Positions 25,735 to 34,585 are shown, counted from the stretch's first letter. The stretch is 52,844 nucleotides of DNA from Romboutsia maritimum (GCF_002251085.2 NZ_NOJZ02000017.1:1-52844); one strand, 5' to 3'. Notes: generated from the sequence alone by a model not told the origin. Made by a program: numbers and translations.

Positions 25735-26559
25735 ATGAGATATAAAAAGAAAATTATATCATTAGCATCAATATTAGCACTTATATCTACTAACATATCT
25801 TTTGCAGATACTTTCAGTAGTAAATTAGAATTAACAAAAGATATAAATACAAATTTATCTATGTATAAACAAAATAATATAAACGATATGTTTACAATAC
25901 AAACAAAAGAAATAAAACAAGAAAGTGAATTTTTTAAATCAGATATAAAATATCCATATTTAAAAATAAAAGAAGAATATATAAATAATAACAAAGTTAA
26001 TAAAAAGCATATTGAAAATATAAACAAACAAATAGAAAATTATATAATTAAATTTAATAATAAAATAAAGAAAGAAGCTAAAGAATATCAAGAATTATAT
26101 GAAACTAAATTTTCAAAATCAGATGAAGACTATGTAAAGTATCAATATGAATTAATATCTGATTTTAAAGTTACATACAATAAAAATAATTTGATAAGTA
26201 TTCCAATAACTACTTATGCATTTATGGGTGGAGCTCATGGGATGACTTATCTAAAATCTTTTAATTATGACTTATCAACAGGAAAAGAAATTAAATTAAA
26301 AGATGTATTTAAAGAAGATGTAAATTATAAGGAGATAGTAAATTCTTTTGTGAAAAAAGAAATTGAAAAAAGTGAGGATATTTATTTTGGAGAAAAAGAA
26401 GGCTTTAATGGAATTAATGAAAATCAAGAATTTTATATTGAAGAAGGTAAACTAGTAATATATTTTCAGCTTTATGATATAGCTCCATATTATGTTGGGA
26501 TACCTAAGTTTGAAATGACTGTTGATGAATTTGGTGAATATTTTAAAATGAAATTTTAA
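25735..26559 (+). CDS. Secreted DUF4163/DUF3298 domain protein
   Basis: 274 residues, AAGGAGG ribosome site. A signal peptide (KKKIISLASILALISTNISFA) with likely cleavage after FADT, so it is exported. The middle region is DUF4163-like and the C-terminal part (FMGGAHGMTYLKSFNYDLSTGKEIKLKDVF, then FYIEEGKLVIYFQLYDIAPYYVG) fits DUF3298. This pair occurs in PdaC deacetylases and in RsiV-type anti-sigma factors, where it forms the extracellular lysozyme-binding portion. Neither a deacetylase domain nor a transmembrane sigma-binding part is present, so it is a stand-alone secreted module. Its ligand is unknown; binding of a cell-wall or host component is possible. Confidence 0.85.
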   Translation: MRYKKKIISLASILALISTNISFADTFSSKLELTKDINTNLSMYKQNNINDMFTIQTKEIKQESEFFKSDIKYPYLKIKEEYINNNKVNKKHIENINKQIENYIIKFNNKIKKEAKEYQELYETKFSKSDEDYVKYQYELISDFKVTYNKNNLISIPITTYAFMGGAHGMTYLKSFNYDLSTGKEIKLKDVFKEDVNYKEIVNSFVKKEIEKSEDIYFGEKEGFNGINENQEFYIEEGKLVIYFQLYDIAPYYVGIPKFEMTVDEFGEYFKMKF

Positions 26560-26599
26560 TGATAATCATAAGTATATAAGGTTATATGAATTTTTAGTA

Positions 26600-26628
26600 T
26601 TGACATTATTATATTTCGTTGATAAAAT
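26600..26628 (+). promoter_or_regulatory. Sigma-A promoter of the cation efflux gene
   Basis: TTGACA at 26600-26605, 17-base spacer, TAAAAT at 26623-26628. The predicted start, about 26635, falls at the beginning of the riboswitch. Confidence 0.75.
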
Positions 26629-26631
26629 AAA

Positions 26632-26725
26632 ATAATTAATCAGGCAATATATGCTGGGCTTTTTAATAAGCAGTGGAGAGATATATCCATGGGATGGTTT
26701 AAAAAACTTTTCCATGGATTTTTTA
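26632..26725 (+). promoter_or_regulatory. NiCo (czcD) riboswitch with overlapping terminator
   Basis: The conserved order of the czcD/NiCo motif is visible: CAGGCAAT (26641-26648), ATGCTGGGCT (26651-26660), a short hairpin closed by AGC, TGGA/TCCA (P4, about 26674-26689), then GGGATGG (26691-26697). A terminator arm ATCCATGG (26685-26692) pairs perfectly with CCATGGAT (26712-26719) before a T-run. The terminator therefore uses the P4 strand and conserved core, so ligand binding should prevent it: an ON switch for Ni2+/Co2+ (and, in recent work on this class, possibly Fe2+). Located directly before a CDF efflux gene, the usual target. Confidence 0.72.
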
Positions 26726-26750
26726 ATTCGTGGAATTTGGGAGGGAAATT

Positions 26751-27620
26751 ATGGAGGATTATAGTTACAAAAAGGTAAAACAAGTTTTATGGATAATATT
26801 ATTTGCAAATATAGGGGTTGCTCTATTAAAAATAATAATAGGTAGATCTATTAAAAGTACAAGTATGACAGCGGATGGATTTCATTCTATATCTGATGGA
26901 GCATCTAATATAGTAGGTTTAATAGGAATTAGTCTTGCGTCAAAGCCATTAGATAAAGAACATCCATATGGACATAATAAATTTGAGGTTATATCAGGAT
27001 TATTTATTGGAGGAATGTTACTTTTTATAGGTAGTAAAATAGTTGTAGAGGCGATTTTAAGATTTAAAAATCCAGTTATTCCAACAATAACTATTGAAAG
27101 TTTAATAGTTTTAGTTATCACTTTATTAATTAATATATTTGTATGTACGTATGAATATAGAGTAGGTAAAAAGTTAAATAGTTATATACTTATTTCAGAC
27201 TCACTTCATACTAAGAGCGATATATTTGTATCTATAGGAGTTTTAATAACATTAATAGGTGTAAGACTAGGTCTTCCAGCTATAATTGATTCAATAGCAT
27301 CTTTAATAGTTGCAGGATTTATACTTCATGCATCTTATGAAATATTCAAGTCTACTATTGATATATTAGTAGATAAGGCAATAATAGACGAAGAAGATAT
27401 AAGAGAGATTCTTAAGGAGTTTGAAGAAGTAAAGTGTGCTCATAATATAAGAAGTAGAGGTAGCGAAAACAATGCTTATGTTGATATGCATGTCATGGTT
27501 AATCCTAATGTAACAGTTGAAGAAGCTCATATATTAAATCATGATATTGAAGAAATGATAAGAGAAAAGATTAATAAAAGTGCTCAGGTTATAGTTCATA
27601 TTGAGCCTTATTATGAATAA
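26751..27620 (+). CDS. Cation diffusion facilitator metal efflux transporter
   Basis: 289 residues from ATG 26751, chosen for GGGAGGG at the right distance; an in-frame GTG at 26730 lies upstream of that ribosome site. CDF family: six transmembrane segments, metal-site helices TADGFHSISDGASN (TM2) and SDSLHTKSDIFVS (TM5), each contributing His and Asp, and a cytoplasmic C-terminal domain (CAHNIRSRGSENNAYVDMHVMVNP) with the ferredoxin-like fold that senses metal. It exports divalent cations against protons. The riboswitch upstream suggests nickel, cobalt or iron as physiological substrate. Confidence 0.95.
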   Translation: MEDYSYKKVKQVLWIILFANIGVALLKIIIGRSIKSTSMTADGFHSISDGASNIVGLIGISLASKPLDKEHPYGHNKFEVISGLFIGGMLLFIGSKIVVEAILRFKNPVIPTITIESLIVLVITLLINIFVCTYEYRVGKKLNSYILISDSLHTKSDIFVSIGVLITLIGVRLGLPAIIDSIASLIVAGFILHASYEIFKSTIDILVDKAIIDEEDIREILKEFEEVKCAHNIRSRGSENNAYVDMHVMVNPNVTVEEAHILNHDIEEMIREKINKSAQVIVHIEPYYE

Positions 27621-27638
27621 TTAAAATACATCATATAT

Positions 27639-27687
27639 GGGTTATTTTAAAAATTTTCATATTTTAGAAATAGCCCTTCTTTTTTTT
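27639..27687 (+). terminator. Rho-independent terminator after the CDF gene
   Basis: Stem GGGTTATTT (27639-27647) with AAATAGCCC (27668-27676), an internal TTTTAAAA-type extension, then a T-rich run (27677-27687). Confidence 0.8.
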
Positions 27688-27750
27688 ACATCATAAATTA
27701 TATATTAATAATATGTATAAGATGAGATTTATAAATAAAAAATTCAAATG

Positions 27751-27848
27751 CTATCTTGCAAAACAATATAGATAGAGTTATACTTACATTAAAGTATTAT
27801 ATTGTAATGCAAGATAGTTTTAATTTACTATATTGTAAAACAAGATAG
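27751..27848 (+). promoter_or_regulatory. Array of three PadR-type operators
   Basis: Three 21-base imperfect palindromes with half-sites CTATCTTG and CAATATAG: 27751-27771, 27797-27817 and 27828-27848. The third ends five bases before the ribosome site region of the PadR gene. Sites 2 and 3 are 31 bp apart, close to three helical turns. The half-site matches the ATGT/ACAT-like pattern of PadR operators loosely, and position suggests autorepression. Confidence 0.7.
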
Positions 27849-27861
27849 AGAGGGTGAGTAA

Positions 27862-28185
27862 GTGACTTCAACACAAATGCTAAAGGGGATATTAGAAGGA
27901 TGTTTATTAGCTGTAATCTCAGAACAAGAAGTATATGGTTATGAAATGACTAAGAAGTTAGAAAGTTATGGATTTGATATGATAAGTGAAGGTAGTATAT
28001 ATCCACTTTTAATAAGAATGAAAAAAGAAGAGTTAGTCACAACAACTACTAAAGCATCTGAAAGTGGACCTAAAAGGAAGTATTATTCTATTACAGATAA
28101 GGGAAAAGAAGAACTAAAATCATTTATATCTACATGGGATAATATGTCAAATTGCGTAAACAATCTTTTAAAAGAAAAGAAATAA
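27862..28185 (+). CDS. PadR family transcriptional regulator
   Basis: 107 residues from GTG 27862 with GAGGGTGAG upstream. The winged-helix PadR domain is clear: LKGILEGCLLAVISEQEVYGYEM, SEGSIYPLLIRMKKEELV and the wing GPKRKYYSITDKGKEEL. Short (subfamily 1) form with a small C-terminal dimer helix. It probably represses its own operon through the three palindromes upstream. The next gene encodes a HAAS-domain membrane protein, the classic PadR partner. Confidence 0.95.
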   Translation: MTSTQMLKGILEGCLLAVISEQEVYGYEMTKKLESYGFDMISEGSIYPLLIRMKKEELVTTTTKASESGPKRKYYSITDKGKEELKSFISTWDNMSNCVNNLLKEKK

Positions 28186-28221
28186 ATTAAAATAGAAAAA
28201 ATATAGTAGGGGTGAAAATAT

Positions 28222-28956
28222 ATGTGTATGTCGAAAGAAGGTAAGGATTTTATATTAGATCTTAATATGTATTTAATATTTAGTGGTAAAAGCGAAAAAG
28301 AGGTAAAAGAATTTATTGAAGAAGCTGAGCAACATTTGATTTTAGGAGAAAAAGAAGGCAAAAGTGTAAAAGATATATTTGGAGATTCTCCAGAAGAATA
28401 TGCTAAATCTGTGGAAAAAGAATTATCATTCGATAAAAAAGAAATTTTACGTATGGGATTTATACTAATTTTAGGATTAGCTTCATGGATATTTTTAAGT
28501 GATTTAGATTATGGAGTATATAAATGTTCTATGTTAGAAGCAATTGGAATGCCTGTAACATATATTATAACAATAATATGTCTAATACTGTTTACTAAAA
28601 AATTTGCATTTAAAGATAAAAAATGGAAAATTTCAATATATATAGTAATGTTGTTAAATTTAGTTGCATTAGTTGCTATAGGTCTTATAGGTAAAAAATT
28701 ACCACAAGTAGAAGTGTTTGGTGAATTTACTATAAGAATAATTATTTTATTATTACTTTTAGCTTGTATAATTGTTTCAATAAAAATAAGAACAACAGCT
28801 ACAATATTTCCATTTATAGTAAATATACCAAAAGTTTTATATTATTTATTTAATATAAATATATCTAATTTAGAAACACCAGCATTAATAGCAGGGGTTA
28901 TCTTAATGTTTATAGCCTTAAAATTAGAAAGCAGAGAGAATTTAGAAGAAGAGTAA
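28222..28956 (+). CDS. HAAS/DUF1700-type membrane protein
   Basis: 244 residues. The N-terminal 65 residues form a HAAS-like helical domain (FSGKSEKEVKEFIEEAEQHL, KSVKDIFGDSPEEYAKSVEKEL), which accompanies PadR regulators. After it come about six hydrophobic segments, so it is an integral membrane protein. HAAS domains are thought to signal through, or dock to, membrane partners; the exact role here is unknown. Start at ATG 28222 (a second ATG at 28228 is equally usable). Its stop codon is immediately followed by a short hairpin repeat that also terminates the convergent gene. Confidence 0.85.
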   Translation: MCMSKEGKDFILDLNMYLIFSGKSEKEVKEFIEEAEQHLILGEKEGKSVKDIFGDSPEEYAKSVEKELSFDKKEILRMGFILILGLASWIFLSDLDYGVYKCSMLEAIGMPVTYIITIICLILFTKKFAFKDKKWKISIYIVMLLNLVALVAIGLIGKKLPQVEVFGEFTIRIIILLLLLACIIVSIKIRTTATIFPFIVNIPKVLYYLFNINISNLETPALIAGVILMFIALKLESRENLEEE

Positions 28957-29014
28957 AACCTAGCGAAGGGGTGAAATATAAGTTTCACCTTATATTCACC
29001 TCAAGCGGTAGGTT
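28957..29014. repeat. Long-hairpin intergenic repeat, copy 4 (short form), bidirectional terminator
   Basis: Starts on the base after a stop codon (TAA 28954-28956) and ends three bases before the stop of the convergent gene. Arms AACCTAGCGAAGGGGTGA and TCACCTCAAGCGGTAGGTT enclose ATATAAG/CTTATAT, but the inner TGCAGGC hairpin is missing. Placed to terminate both strands. Confidence 0.85.
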
Positions 29015-29017
29015 AAT

Positions 29018-30346
29018 TTATTCATTTAAAAACAAAAATCTCTCAAGTTCTTTAAAATGCTTTTTACTAAGACCTTTAACAACATTTAAATCAGATGCTT
29101 TCATAGCCTTGTAATTAACAACTATTTTTAATAAATCTCTTTTTCTTTGGAAAAAATACTGTTTATATGTTATATCATCAATACATTCAATAGTGATGAT
29201 ATTTATTTTTTTTCTTAATATACCTCCACTTAAATACAATACATTTTTATTGTATCCAATTCTAGCATTTTTGTATCTTAGCTTACAATTTTTAGAAATT
29301 CTAAATTTCTCACCATTATATATAAATTTTTCAAAAAGAATTTCAAGTAAATCATTGATTTCATCTTCATGTATATGAGGTATAAGTATAGCTTCTTCTT
29401 TATCCTCATCACCATATCCAAATGAACTTACATTTATCGTTGCTGTTTTTAGTAGCTGTTGACCTAAATTTTGATTAATCTTTACTGAATGAACATTATT
29501 TAAGTTTATATTATATGATTTCTTAGTGAAGCTACCAAAACTTATCTTTAAATTATTTGAATTTCGTATTACTTTAAAGTCATAGAATTTAGCATAATAA
29601 TATATTATAGATATTAATTTTAATAATACTAAAATCAAAATTGGAGCAAGTAAAACAAGTATAAATAATAATGGTGATTTTTTAATTGTGTTACTAATAT
29701 AGTTGATATTATTATCGTTTAACATATCTTTGTTGTTGATTTGTTTTAATATATATAAAATTATAGTTATCATAAGTACTTTGCTTCCTTTTAAAGATGC
29801 AAATTTAAGTAATTTATTTTTATCCATAGAATAGATGATATTTTCATCAGCTATATTATTATTAGAATTATCAGTTGGAGTACTATCATTTATACAAGAA
29901 ACATCATTAGAAGATGTATCATATTTTGTTAAACTATTTTTAAATTCATTTATATTTTTATCACTAAGAACTAATCTTAGTTCTTCATCATTTCCTGAAC
30001 TATTTGTATCAATTTTTATGGTTTTAACTTTAAATATTTTTTGAAAAAAAGTCTGTTCTGTATCTATTGTTGCTATATTTTCGCAAGGTATTTTCATTTG
30101 TTTTTTAAAAAATACACCAGTATTATAATAAAGAATATTTTCATTTACATAAAAAGTATTATACATCCACTTAAATATACTATAAATAACTGAAACTATT
30201 AAATCTAAAGAAGCAAAGAGAATAGCAGTACTTAATTTAGAATGCAAAAATATAAGAAAAAATGTAAGTACAAATATTGCATCTCTTATATTTTGAATAC
30301 TATCTTTTAAGACTGTAAAAAATGAGTTCTTATTACTGTTTTCCAT
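29018..30346 (-). CDS. PH-domain (bPH2) membrane protein, YdbT-like
   Basis: 442 residues on the minus strand. The pattern is YdbT-like: two hydrophobic hairpins and repeated bacterial PH domains, seen as NENILYYNTGVFFKKQMKIPCENIATID, then a DFKVIRNSNNLKISFGSFTKK unit with VHSVKINQNLGQQLLKTATINVSSFG, and a third C-terminal segment (KNVLYLSGGILRKKINIITIECI). Function of this pair is poorly known; the Bacillus YdbS/YdbT pair has been tied to resistance to a competitor's antimicrobial. The start overlaps the end of the upstream partner by 14 bases with GAGGAA as ribosome site, so the two are coupled. Confidence 0.85.
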   Translation of the reverse strand: MENSNKNSFFTVLKDSIQNIRDAIFVLTFFLIFLHSKLSTAILFASLDLIVSVIYSIFKWMYNTFYVNENILYYNTGVFFKKQMKIPCENIATIDTEQTFFQKIFKVKTIKIDTNSSGNDEELRLVLSDKNINEFKNSLTKYDTSSNDVSCINDSTPTDNSNNNIADENIIYSMDKNKLLKFASLKGSKVLMITIILYILKQINNKDMLNDNNINYISNTIKKSPLLFILVLLAPILILVLLKLISIIYYYAKFYDFKVIRNSNNLKISFGSFTKKSYNINLNNVHSVKINQNLGQQLLKTATINVSSFGYGDEDKEEAILIPHIHEDEINDLLEILFEKFIYNGEKFRISKNCKLRYKNARIGYNKNVLYLSGGILRKKINIITIECIDDITYKQYFFQRKRDLLKIVVNYKAMKASDLNVVKGLSKKHFKELERFLFLNE

Positions 30347-30824
30347 TTAATTCCTCTTCCTTAAATTTAGAATATAGTATATTAGTTATTTGCTCAAGTA
30401 TATATTCGCCTTCTTCTATGGATATATTTCTAAGCTCGTGAATTTGAGTAGCTGTATTAATTCCAACTTTTACAAGATGAAATTTTTTTAAAAGTGGATT
30501 AGATGTTGATGTAACGTGTTGTATTCTACTTATGGGAATTATAGTTTTCTTTGTGATTAAAATTCCTTTCGTATATTCTATTTTAGAATCTGTAATTTTA
30601 TAGCTGTATGTTTTTATATCTATAAATGGATCTATAAAGGTTGAGTACAATGAAAAGAATATAATTAAGTAGTATATATATTTAATGATAGTTTTAAAAT
30701 TTTCAAGTTTGTTTTTGAAAACTATTATTAAAATAGTCAATACACCTACTATTAATATAGAACATATTAAGCTTTCTAAGATGTTGTATGCGACTATATA
30801 TTTTTTGATTTCTTTATTGGTCAT
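30333..30824 (-). CDS. PH-domain (bPH2) membrane protein, YdbS-like
   Basis: 163 residues. Two transmembrane helices (LESLICSILIVGVLTILIIVF and IIKYIYYLIIFFSLY, each quoted separately) precede one bPH2 domain with the typical SKIEYTKGILITKKTIIPISRIQHV opening and NPLLKKFHLVKVGINTATQ. Same architecture as B. subtilis YdbS. Acts in the membrane, probably as a complex with the YdbT-like protein encoded next. AGGAGG lies 11 bases before the start codon, a slightly long spacing. Confidence 0.88.
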   Translation of the reverse strand: MTNKEIKKYIVAYNILESLICSILIVGVLTILIIVFKNKLENFKTIIKYIYYLIIFFSLYSTFIDPFIDIKTYSYKITDSKIEYTKGILITKKTIIPISRIQHVTSTSNPLLKKFHLVKVGINTATQIHELRNISIEEGEYILEQITNILYSKFKEEELNGKQ

Positions 30825-31072
30825 ATTCTAAAGTTTACCTCCTGTTTTGAATAGTTAATAATAATATTTTCAAAATTAATAATATCATAAAAAATAACAA
30901 AAATATGATTTATTACAGAAAAGAAATAAAAAACACATTAAAATAATTGTTATAATATTACATTTATAAAACTAAATTTTATATTTATTTAACAATATTT
31001 TATAAATGTGAATTATAATTAATTATATTACATATTGGGGTAGAGAAGTATTTTAACTAGGGGAGGAAGGTT

Positions 31073-31954
31073 ATGAGAAATAAACAAAAAAAGAAAAATA
31101 AATTAATAAAAATACTTGGATATATTTTACTTATATTATTAGTGCTTTTTCAATTAGGAACTATATTAATTGGCTATAAAAAACAATATTATTTAATATA
31201 CGATTGGATATTTTATGTTGTAAATTATTTTATAATAGGTCTTTTATTTCTACTATTTAGAAGTGAGAATAATATACTAAAATTTTTAAATATAAGTATA
31301 GTAATAGCTTTACTTGCTATAAATTCAACTATTTTTTACAAAATGGGAGATACAAATGTTGTTATATCAAAATCTAATGATAAAAAACATGAACTTATAC
31401 TAAAGGAATATCCTAAAATGAGTTTTGAAACTATGCGACTTAAAAGAAGATGGGGTATATTTGGGAAAAAAGTAGATGCTTTTGAAGGAAGTTCTGTATA
31501 TAAATATATAGAAAATAAAAAGTATAAAATAGATTGGTCTAGTGGAGATAATGCTGTTGTTAGTTATAAAGATAACGATGGTAAAAAAACAAATATGGTA
31601 GTTTATAATTTTAGAAGCATAGAATGTATTCAGTATTATTATGTTGTCCCGAGTATTTATGGTAAGTGGGTGAATAAAGAAGACAAGAACGACTACTTCT
31701 TATGTGATAAAGAAAAAATTGTATATTCAAATAATAATCATACTTATTATTATAAACCAGAAGATACTACTCAATATGGGGTATTGTCTATTGTAGCACA
31801 AAAGGAAAATAATCCTACTATTGCAGTTGTTTTAAACTCTGATTGTAAGTTTGATGATAATAATACAGTTAAAGATGGTGGAAGTATCACTATAATTGAT
31901 GAAAGTTCAGATAATCAAAACTCAAGTGTATATTATAAAGAATCTATAAAATAG
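31073..31954 (+). CDS. Membrane protein of unknown function
   Basis: 293 residues, GGGAGGAAGG ribosome site. Basic N-terminus (RNKQKKKNKLIKI), then three transmembrane segments at about 15-37, 44-64 and 68-88, followed by a roughly 200-residue soluble domain that would lie outside the cell. This domain has short beta-rich stretches (VVISKSNDKKHELILKEYP, YYYVVPSIYGKWVNKEDKN) and one visible cysteine pair. I recognise no family. Preceded by a 250-base AT-rich interval with no gene, and ended by a strong bidirectional terminator. Confidence 0.75.
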   Translation: MRNKQKKKNKLIKILGYILLILLVLFQLGTILIGYKKQYYLIYDWIFYVVNYFIIGLLFLLFRSENNILKFLNISIVIALLAINSTIFYKMGDTNVVISKSNDKKHELILKEYPKMSFETMRLKRRWGIFGKKVDAFEGSSVYKYIENKKYKIDWSSGDNAVVSYKDNDGKKTNMVVYNFRSIECIQYYYVVPSIYGKWVNKEDKNDYFLCDKEKIVYSNNNHTYYYKPEDTTQYGVLSIVAQKENNPTIAVVLNSDCKFDDNNTVKDGGSITIIDESSDNQNSSVYYKESIK

Positions 31955-31961
31955 AAGATTA

Positions 31962-32005
31962 AAAAAATATATAGTAAAGCATCTAGCTTTACTTATATAT
32001 TTTTT
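31962..32005. terminator. Bidirectional terminator between convergent genes
   Basis: AAAAAATATATAGTAAAGC (31962-31980), loop ATCTA, then GCTTTACTTATATATTTTTT (31986-32005): a near-perfect 19-bp stem with A-run and T-run on either side. Confidence 0.92.
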
Positions 32006-32046
32006 TGATTTCAATTATAAAGTTTTTATATACGTTTATATCGTAA

Positions 32047-32736
32047 TTATTTAAAAATATCATAAATTTTCTCTGTATTTGTATTTTTATTTAATACAAC
32101 AAGTTGAAGAGGAGATATTTTCTTATAATATTTACATTTATTTGGATGAATCAAGTAGCAAATATTATCTTTATCAATATTGCAAAAAGTACAATCAAAT
32201 TGTATATCAGCATCTGTATATTTCTTTGAGAATTTATCATAAGTTTCAGTGTCAATTTCACCTACATTTAGATATGGATCAGAAAGATCCTCTATATTTG
32301 TTTTTTCTAATTTATCATTTTCTATGTCATACAAATATCTAAGTTTTTCATTTGATGAATTATACATTAAGATTTTATTGGAATCATCACTTATAGAAAA
32401 AATAGTATATTTAGAACCCTGCATATAATTCATATCAATAGACTTTAAATCTAATGCTCTATAAATTTTCTCATCATTAATATCGTAAGCGATTAAACCA
32501 ACAGCACCACAAAGAATTACTTTATCTTTAGATGCATAAATTATTTCTGTAAAAGAAGAATTACATTCATCTTCTCGGATTTCTTTTATAATTTCACTCA
32601 TACTTTTATTATGATTATTTCGTATTTCAGTTTTATTATTGTCACATCCAGTAAATAAAATTAAATATGCTATCATTAAAATAGAAATTGATATTAAACT
32701 AAATTTTTTATGTGATTTATTAAATTTAAAATTCAA
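32047..32736 (-). CDS. Lipoprotein of unknown function
   Basis: 229 residues, with AAGGAGGG upstream on the minus strand. The lipobox LFTGC lies near residue 31 after a hydrophobic signal (FSLISISILMIAYLIL). The mature part contains beta-rich repeats with patterns like KDKVILCGAVGLIAYDINDEKIYRALDL and KILMYNSSNEKLRYLYDIENDKL, suggestive of a small beta-propeller-like or quinoprotein-type surface, although too short for a full propeller. A C-terminal FDCTFCNIDKDNICYLIHPNKC stretch is cysteine-rich (CxxC). Family not recognised. Confidence 0.72.
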   Translation of the reverse strand: MNFKFNKSHKKFSLISISILMIAYLILFTGCDNNKTEIRNNHNKSMSEIIKEIREDECNSSFTEIIYASKDKVILCGAVGLIAYDINDEKIYRALDLKSIDMNYMQGSKYTIFSISDDSNKILMYNSSNEKLRYLYDIENDKLEKTNIEDLSDPYLNVGEIDTETYDKFSKKYTDADIQFDCTFCNIDKDNICYLIHPNKCKYYKKISPLQLVVLNKNTNTEKIYDIFK

Positions 32737-32806
32737 TAATATTGCCCTCCTTGTTAGTATTTATGCAATTTAATTATAAACTTTAAAAGTAAATAAGTCT
32801 ATATCA

Positions 32807-33361
32807 GTGTACACTCAAGTATACATATACAAAATTATCCATTTGAGATATATTTCAGAAGAAAAAGATATGAAAAAATTAAGTGACCTAGCAAAAGAAG
32901 GGTGGATACTAGACTCATTTAAGTTTATATTTTACAAATTGAAAAAATCGCAACCTGAAGATGTTATATATAGTGTAGACTATAATGAGGACAAAATGGA
33001 ATGGGACTCATATTTTGAAATATTTAAAGATGGTGGCTGGGATCATGTATGCTCTTATGGAGAAGTCCATTTCTTTAAATCTAAAATAGGAACAGCGCCT
33101 GTATATACAGACTAAGACACTCTAAGTTTAAAATATAAAAAAATGTACAATGACGTTAAAAAAGCTAATAAATACATTTTAGTAATGACTATCATAGCAG
33201 GTATATTAGCATATTTAATGAAAAGTTTCTCAATTAATTCAGTTATTTATGAAGTAATAGAAATGATTATATCTATGCTATTTGGTGCAGGAATAGGTAT
33301 ATATGTAGCTTTATCAATAGGTAATAAACGTACAAAAAGAAAGATTACAAGTAACAACTAA
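32807..33361 (+). pseudogene. DUF2812 membrane protein gene interrupted by an in-frame stop
   Basis: The first part (to TAA 33113-33115) is a DUF2812 domain: LSDLAKEGWILDSFKF, EDVIYSVDYNED and FKDGGWDHVCSYGEVHFFK, ending GTAPVYTD. Reading on in the same frame past the stop gives DTLSLKYKKMYNDVKK and then a 72-residue tail with two transmembrane helices, the normal layout of DUF2812 proteins. So one gene is split by a single stop. The 5' end is also unconvincing: the only upstream start is GTG 32807, with no ribosome site, and the usual N-terminus is lost. DUF2812 genes usually follow a PadR regulator, and one lies 5 kb upstream. A functional short form (ATG 32870) is the alternative. Confidence 0.7.
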
Positions 33362-33447
33362 GCTAAGGAATGAAAAATAAGTTTCATCGACATTTGCAGG
33401 CGAGAATTTTGCCTGCATGGAGAGAAACTTATATTCATCCTGAGCGA
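33361..33447 (-). repeat. Long-hairpin intergenic repeat, copy 5 (inverted orientation)
   Basis: Starts on the last base of the stop codon at 33359-33361. Read on the minus strand it matches the family: GATGAATATAAGTTTCTC, CATGCAGGC, GCCTGCAAATGTCGATG, AAACTTATTTTTCATTCC. It is the only full copy in the opposite orientation to the upstream gene, which shows that the element itself has no fixed polarity. Confidence 0.85.
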
Positions 33448-33583
33448 GTATAAGCAAAGCACTACATAAAGCACTTCAAAGTTATATTAATCACCCACAA
33501 ATTATATAATTAATATATAGCTAAAATACAATAGAAATTTAAAAATTATATAATTACGATATAACCAAGAAAGAAGTGATAGT

Positions 33584-34585
33584 ATGAATTACTTAACCTA
33601 TTTAAACATAAAGCATTTCAAGGGTATAGAAAACTTAGAATTAGAAAATTTATCAAACATAAATATAATAGTCGGTGACAATAACACAGGAAAAACATCT
33701 TTATTAGAAGCAATATCACTTTTGCAAAGTCAAGAAAATATAAAAGATATGATAAATCATATATCAAGAAGAGATGATGGTTATCCATCAAAGTTTGAAC
33801 TATTTCTAGAAATTTTCCCAAAAGAACAAGATTTATCTAAAAGCATACAAATAGATTCAATTATTAATGGATTAAAAAGAGAGATAAAAATAGGAGGTAC
33901 GTTATTAAACAATGATTTTAAAGGAAACATAAGTGTAAAATCAGAGAATACTAATTTAATTAACAAAGAAATATATATAAAAGAAAATCAAATAATACCA
34001 GAAAGCAATGTAGATAACGTTGTAAATATAATATATATAACACCTTATGACCATTTTAGAGATGGACTTATTAATAAAACAATAGAGCATATAAAACACA
34101 AGGATAAAGAAAAAATAATAAGATTGTTACAAATGTTTGATGTTAATATTTTAGATTTTAAAACATTATCAACTAACAATAGAAAAAATCCAATGACAAC
34201 ATATATAGATCACAAGAAATATGGTCTTATGCCTTTATTTAGTTTTGGTGATAGCATAAAAAAAGTGCTTACTTTAGCATCAGCTGTAATTAGTGCAAAA
34301 GATGGGATACTTTTGGTTGATGAAATAGAAACGGCGATACATAAAAATATGATAAATGAAGTTTTTAAATGGTTTGTTGAAGCTTGCAGCGAATTTAACG
34401 TACAATTAATTTGCACAACTCACAGTTTAGAAGCAATAGATGGAATTATTGTGGCTTTGGAAAATGATATAGACTCATTGTCTTGTTTTAGAATAGAACT
34501 TTATGAAGAAAAGGTATATGGTACTAAATTCTCTGGCAATAAATTGAAAGATATAAGAACTTTTCTAGGTCAGGATGTGAGATAA
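33584..34585 (+). CDS. AAA-family ATPase (OLD/AAA_15-like), candidate defence component
   Basis: 333 residues, AGAAGTGAT ribosome site. An SMC/RecF-type ABC ATPase head: LNIKHFKGIENLELENLSNINIIVG opening (quoted as family pattern), Walker A GDNNTGKTS at 31-39, Walker B ILLVDEIETAIH with Asp246 and Glu247, and LICTTHSLEAI as the H-loop. The coiled-coil insertion is short, as in AAA_15/AAA_21 proteins of defence and OLD-like systems. The stop shares a base with the ATG of a TOPRIM-domain gene, so the two are made together. ATPase-plus-TOPRIM pairs include PARIS (AriA/AriB), Gabija-like and OLD class 2 systems; this one resembles PARIS in gene order but the partner belongs to a different family. 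Confidence 0.85.
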   Translation: MNYLTYLNIKHFKGIENLELENLSNINIIVGDNNTGKTSLLEAISLLQSQENIKDMINHISRRDDGYPSKFELFLEIFPKEQDLSKSIQIDSIINGLKREIKIGGTLLNNDFKGNISVKSENTNLINKEIYIKENQIIPESNVDNVVNIIYITPYDHFRDGLINKTIEHIKHKDKEKIIRLLQMFDVNILDFKTLSTNNRKNPMTTYIDHKKYGLMPLFSFGDSIKKVLTLASAVISAKDGILLVDEIETAIHKNMINEVFKWFVEACSEFNVQLICTTHSLEAIDGIIVALENDIDSLSCFRIELYEEKVYGTKFSGNKLKDIRTFLGQDVR

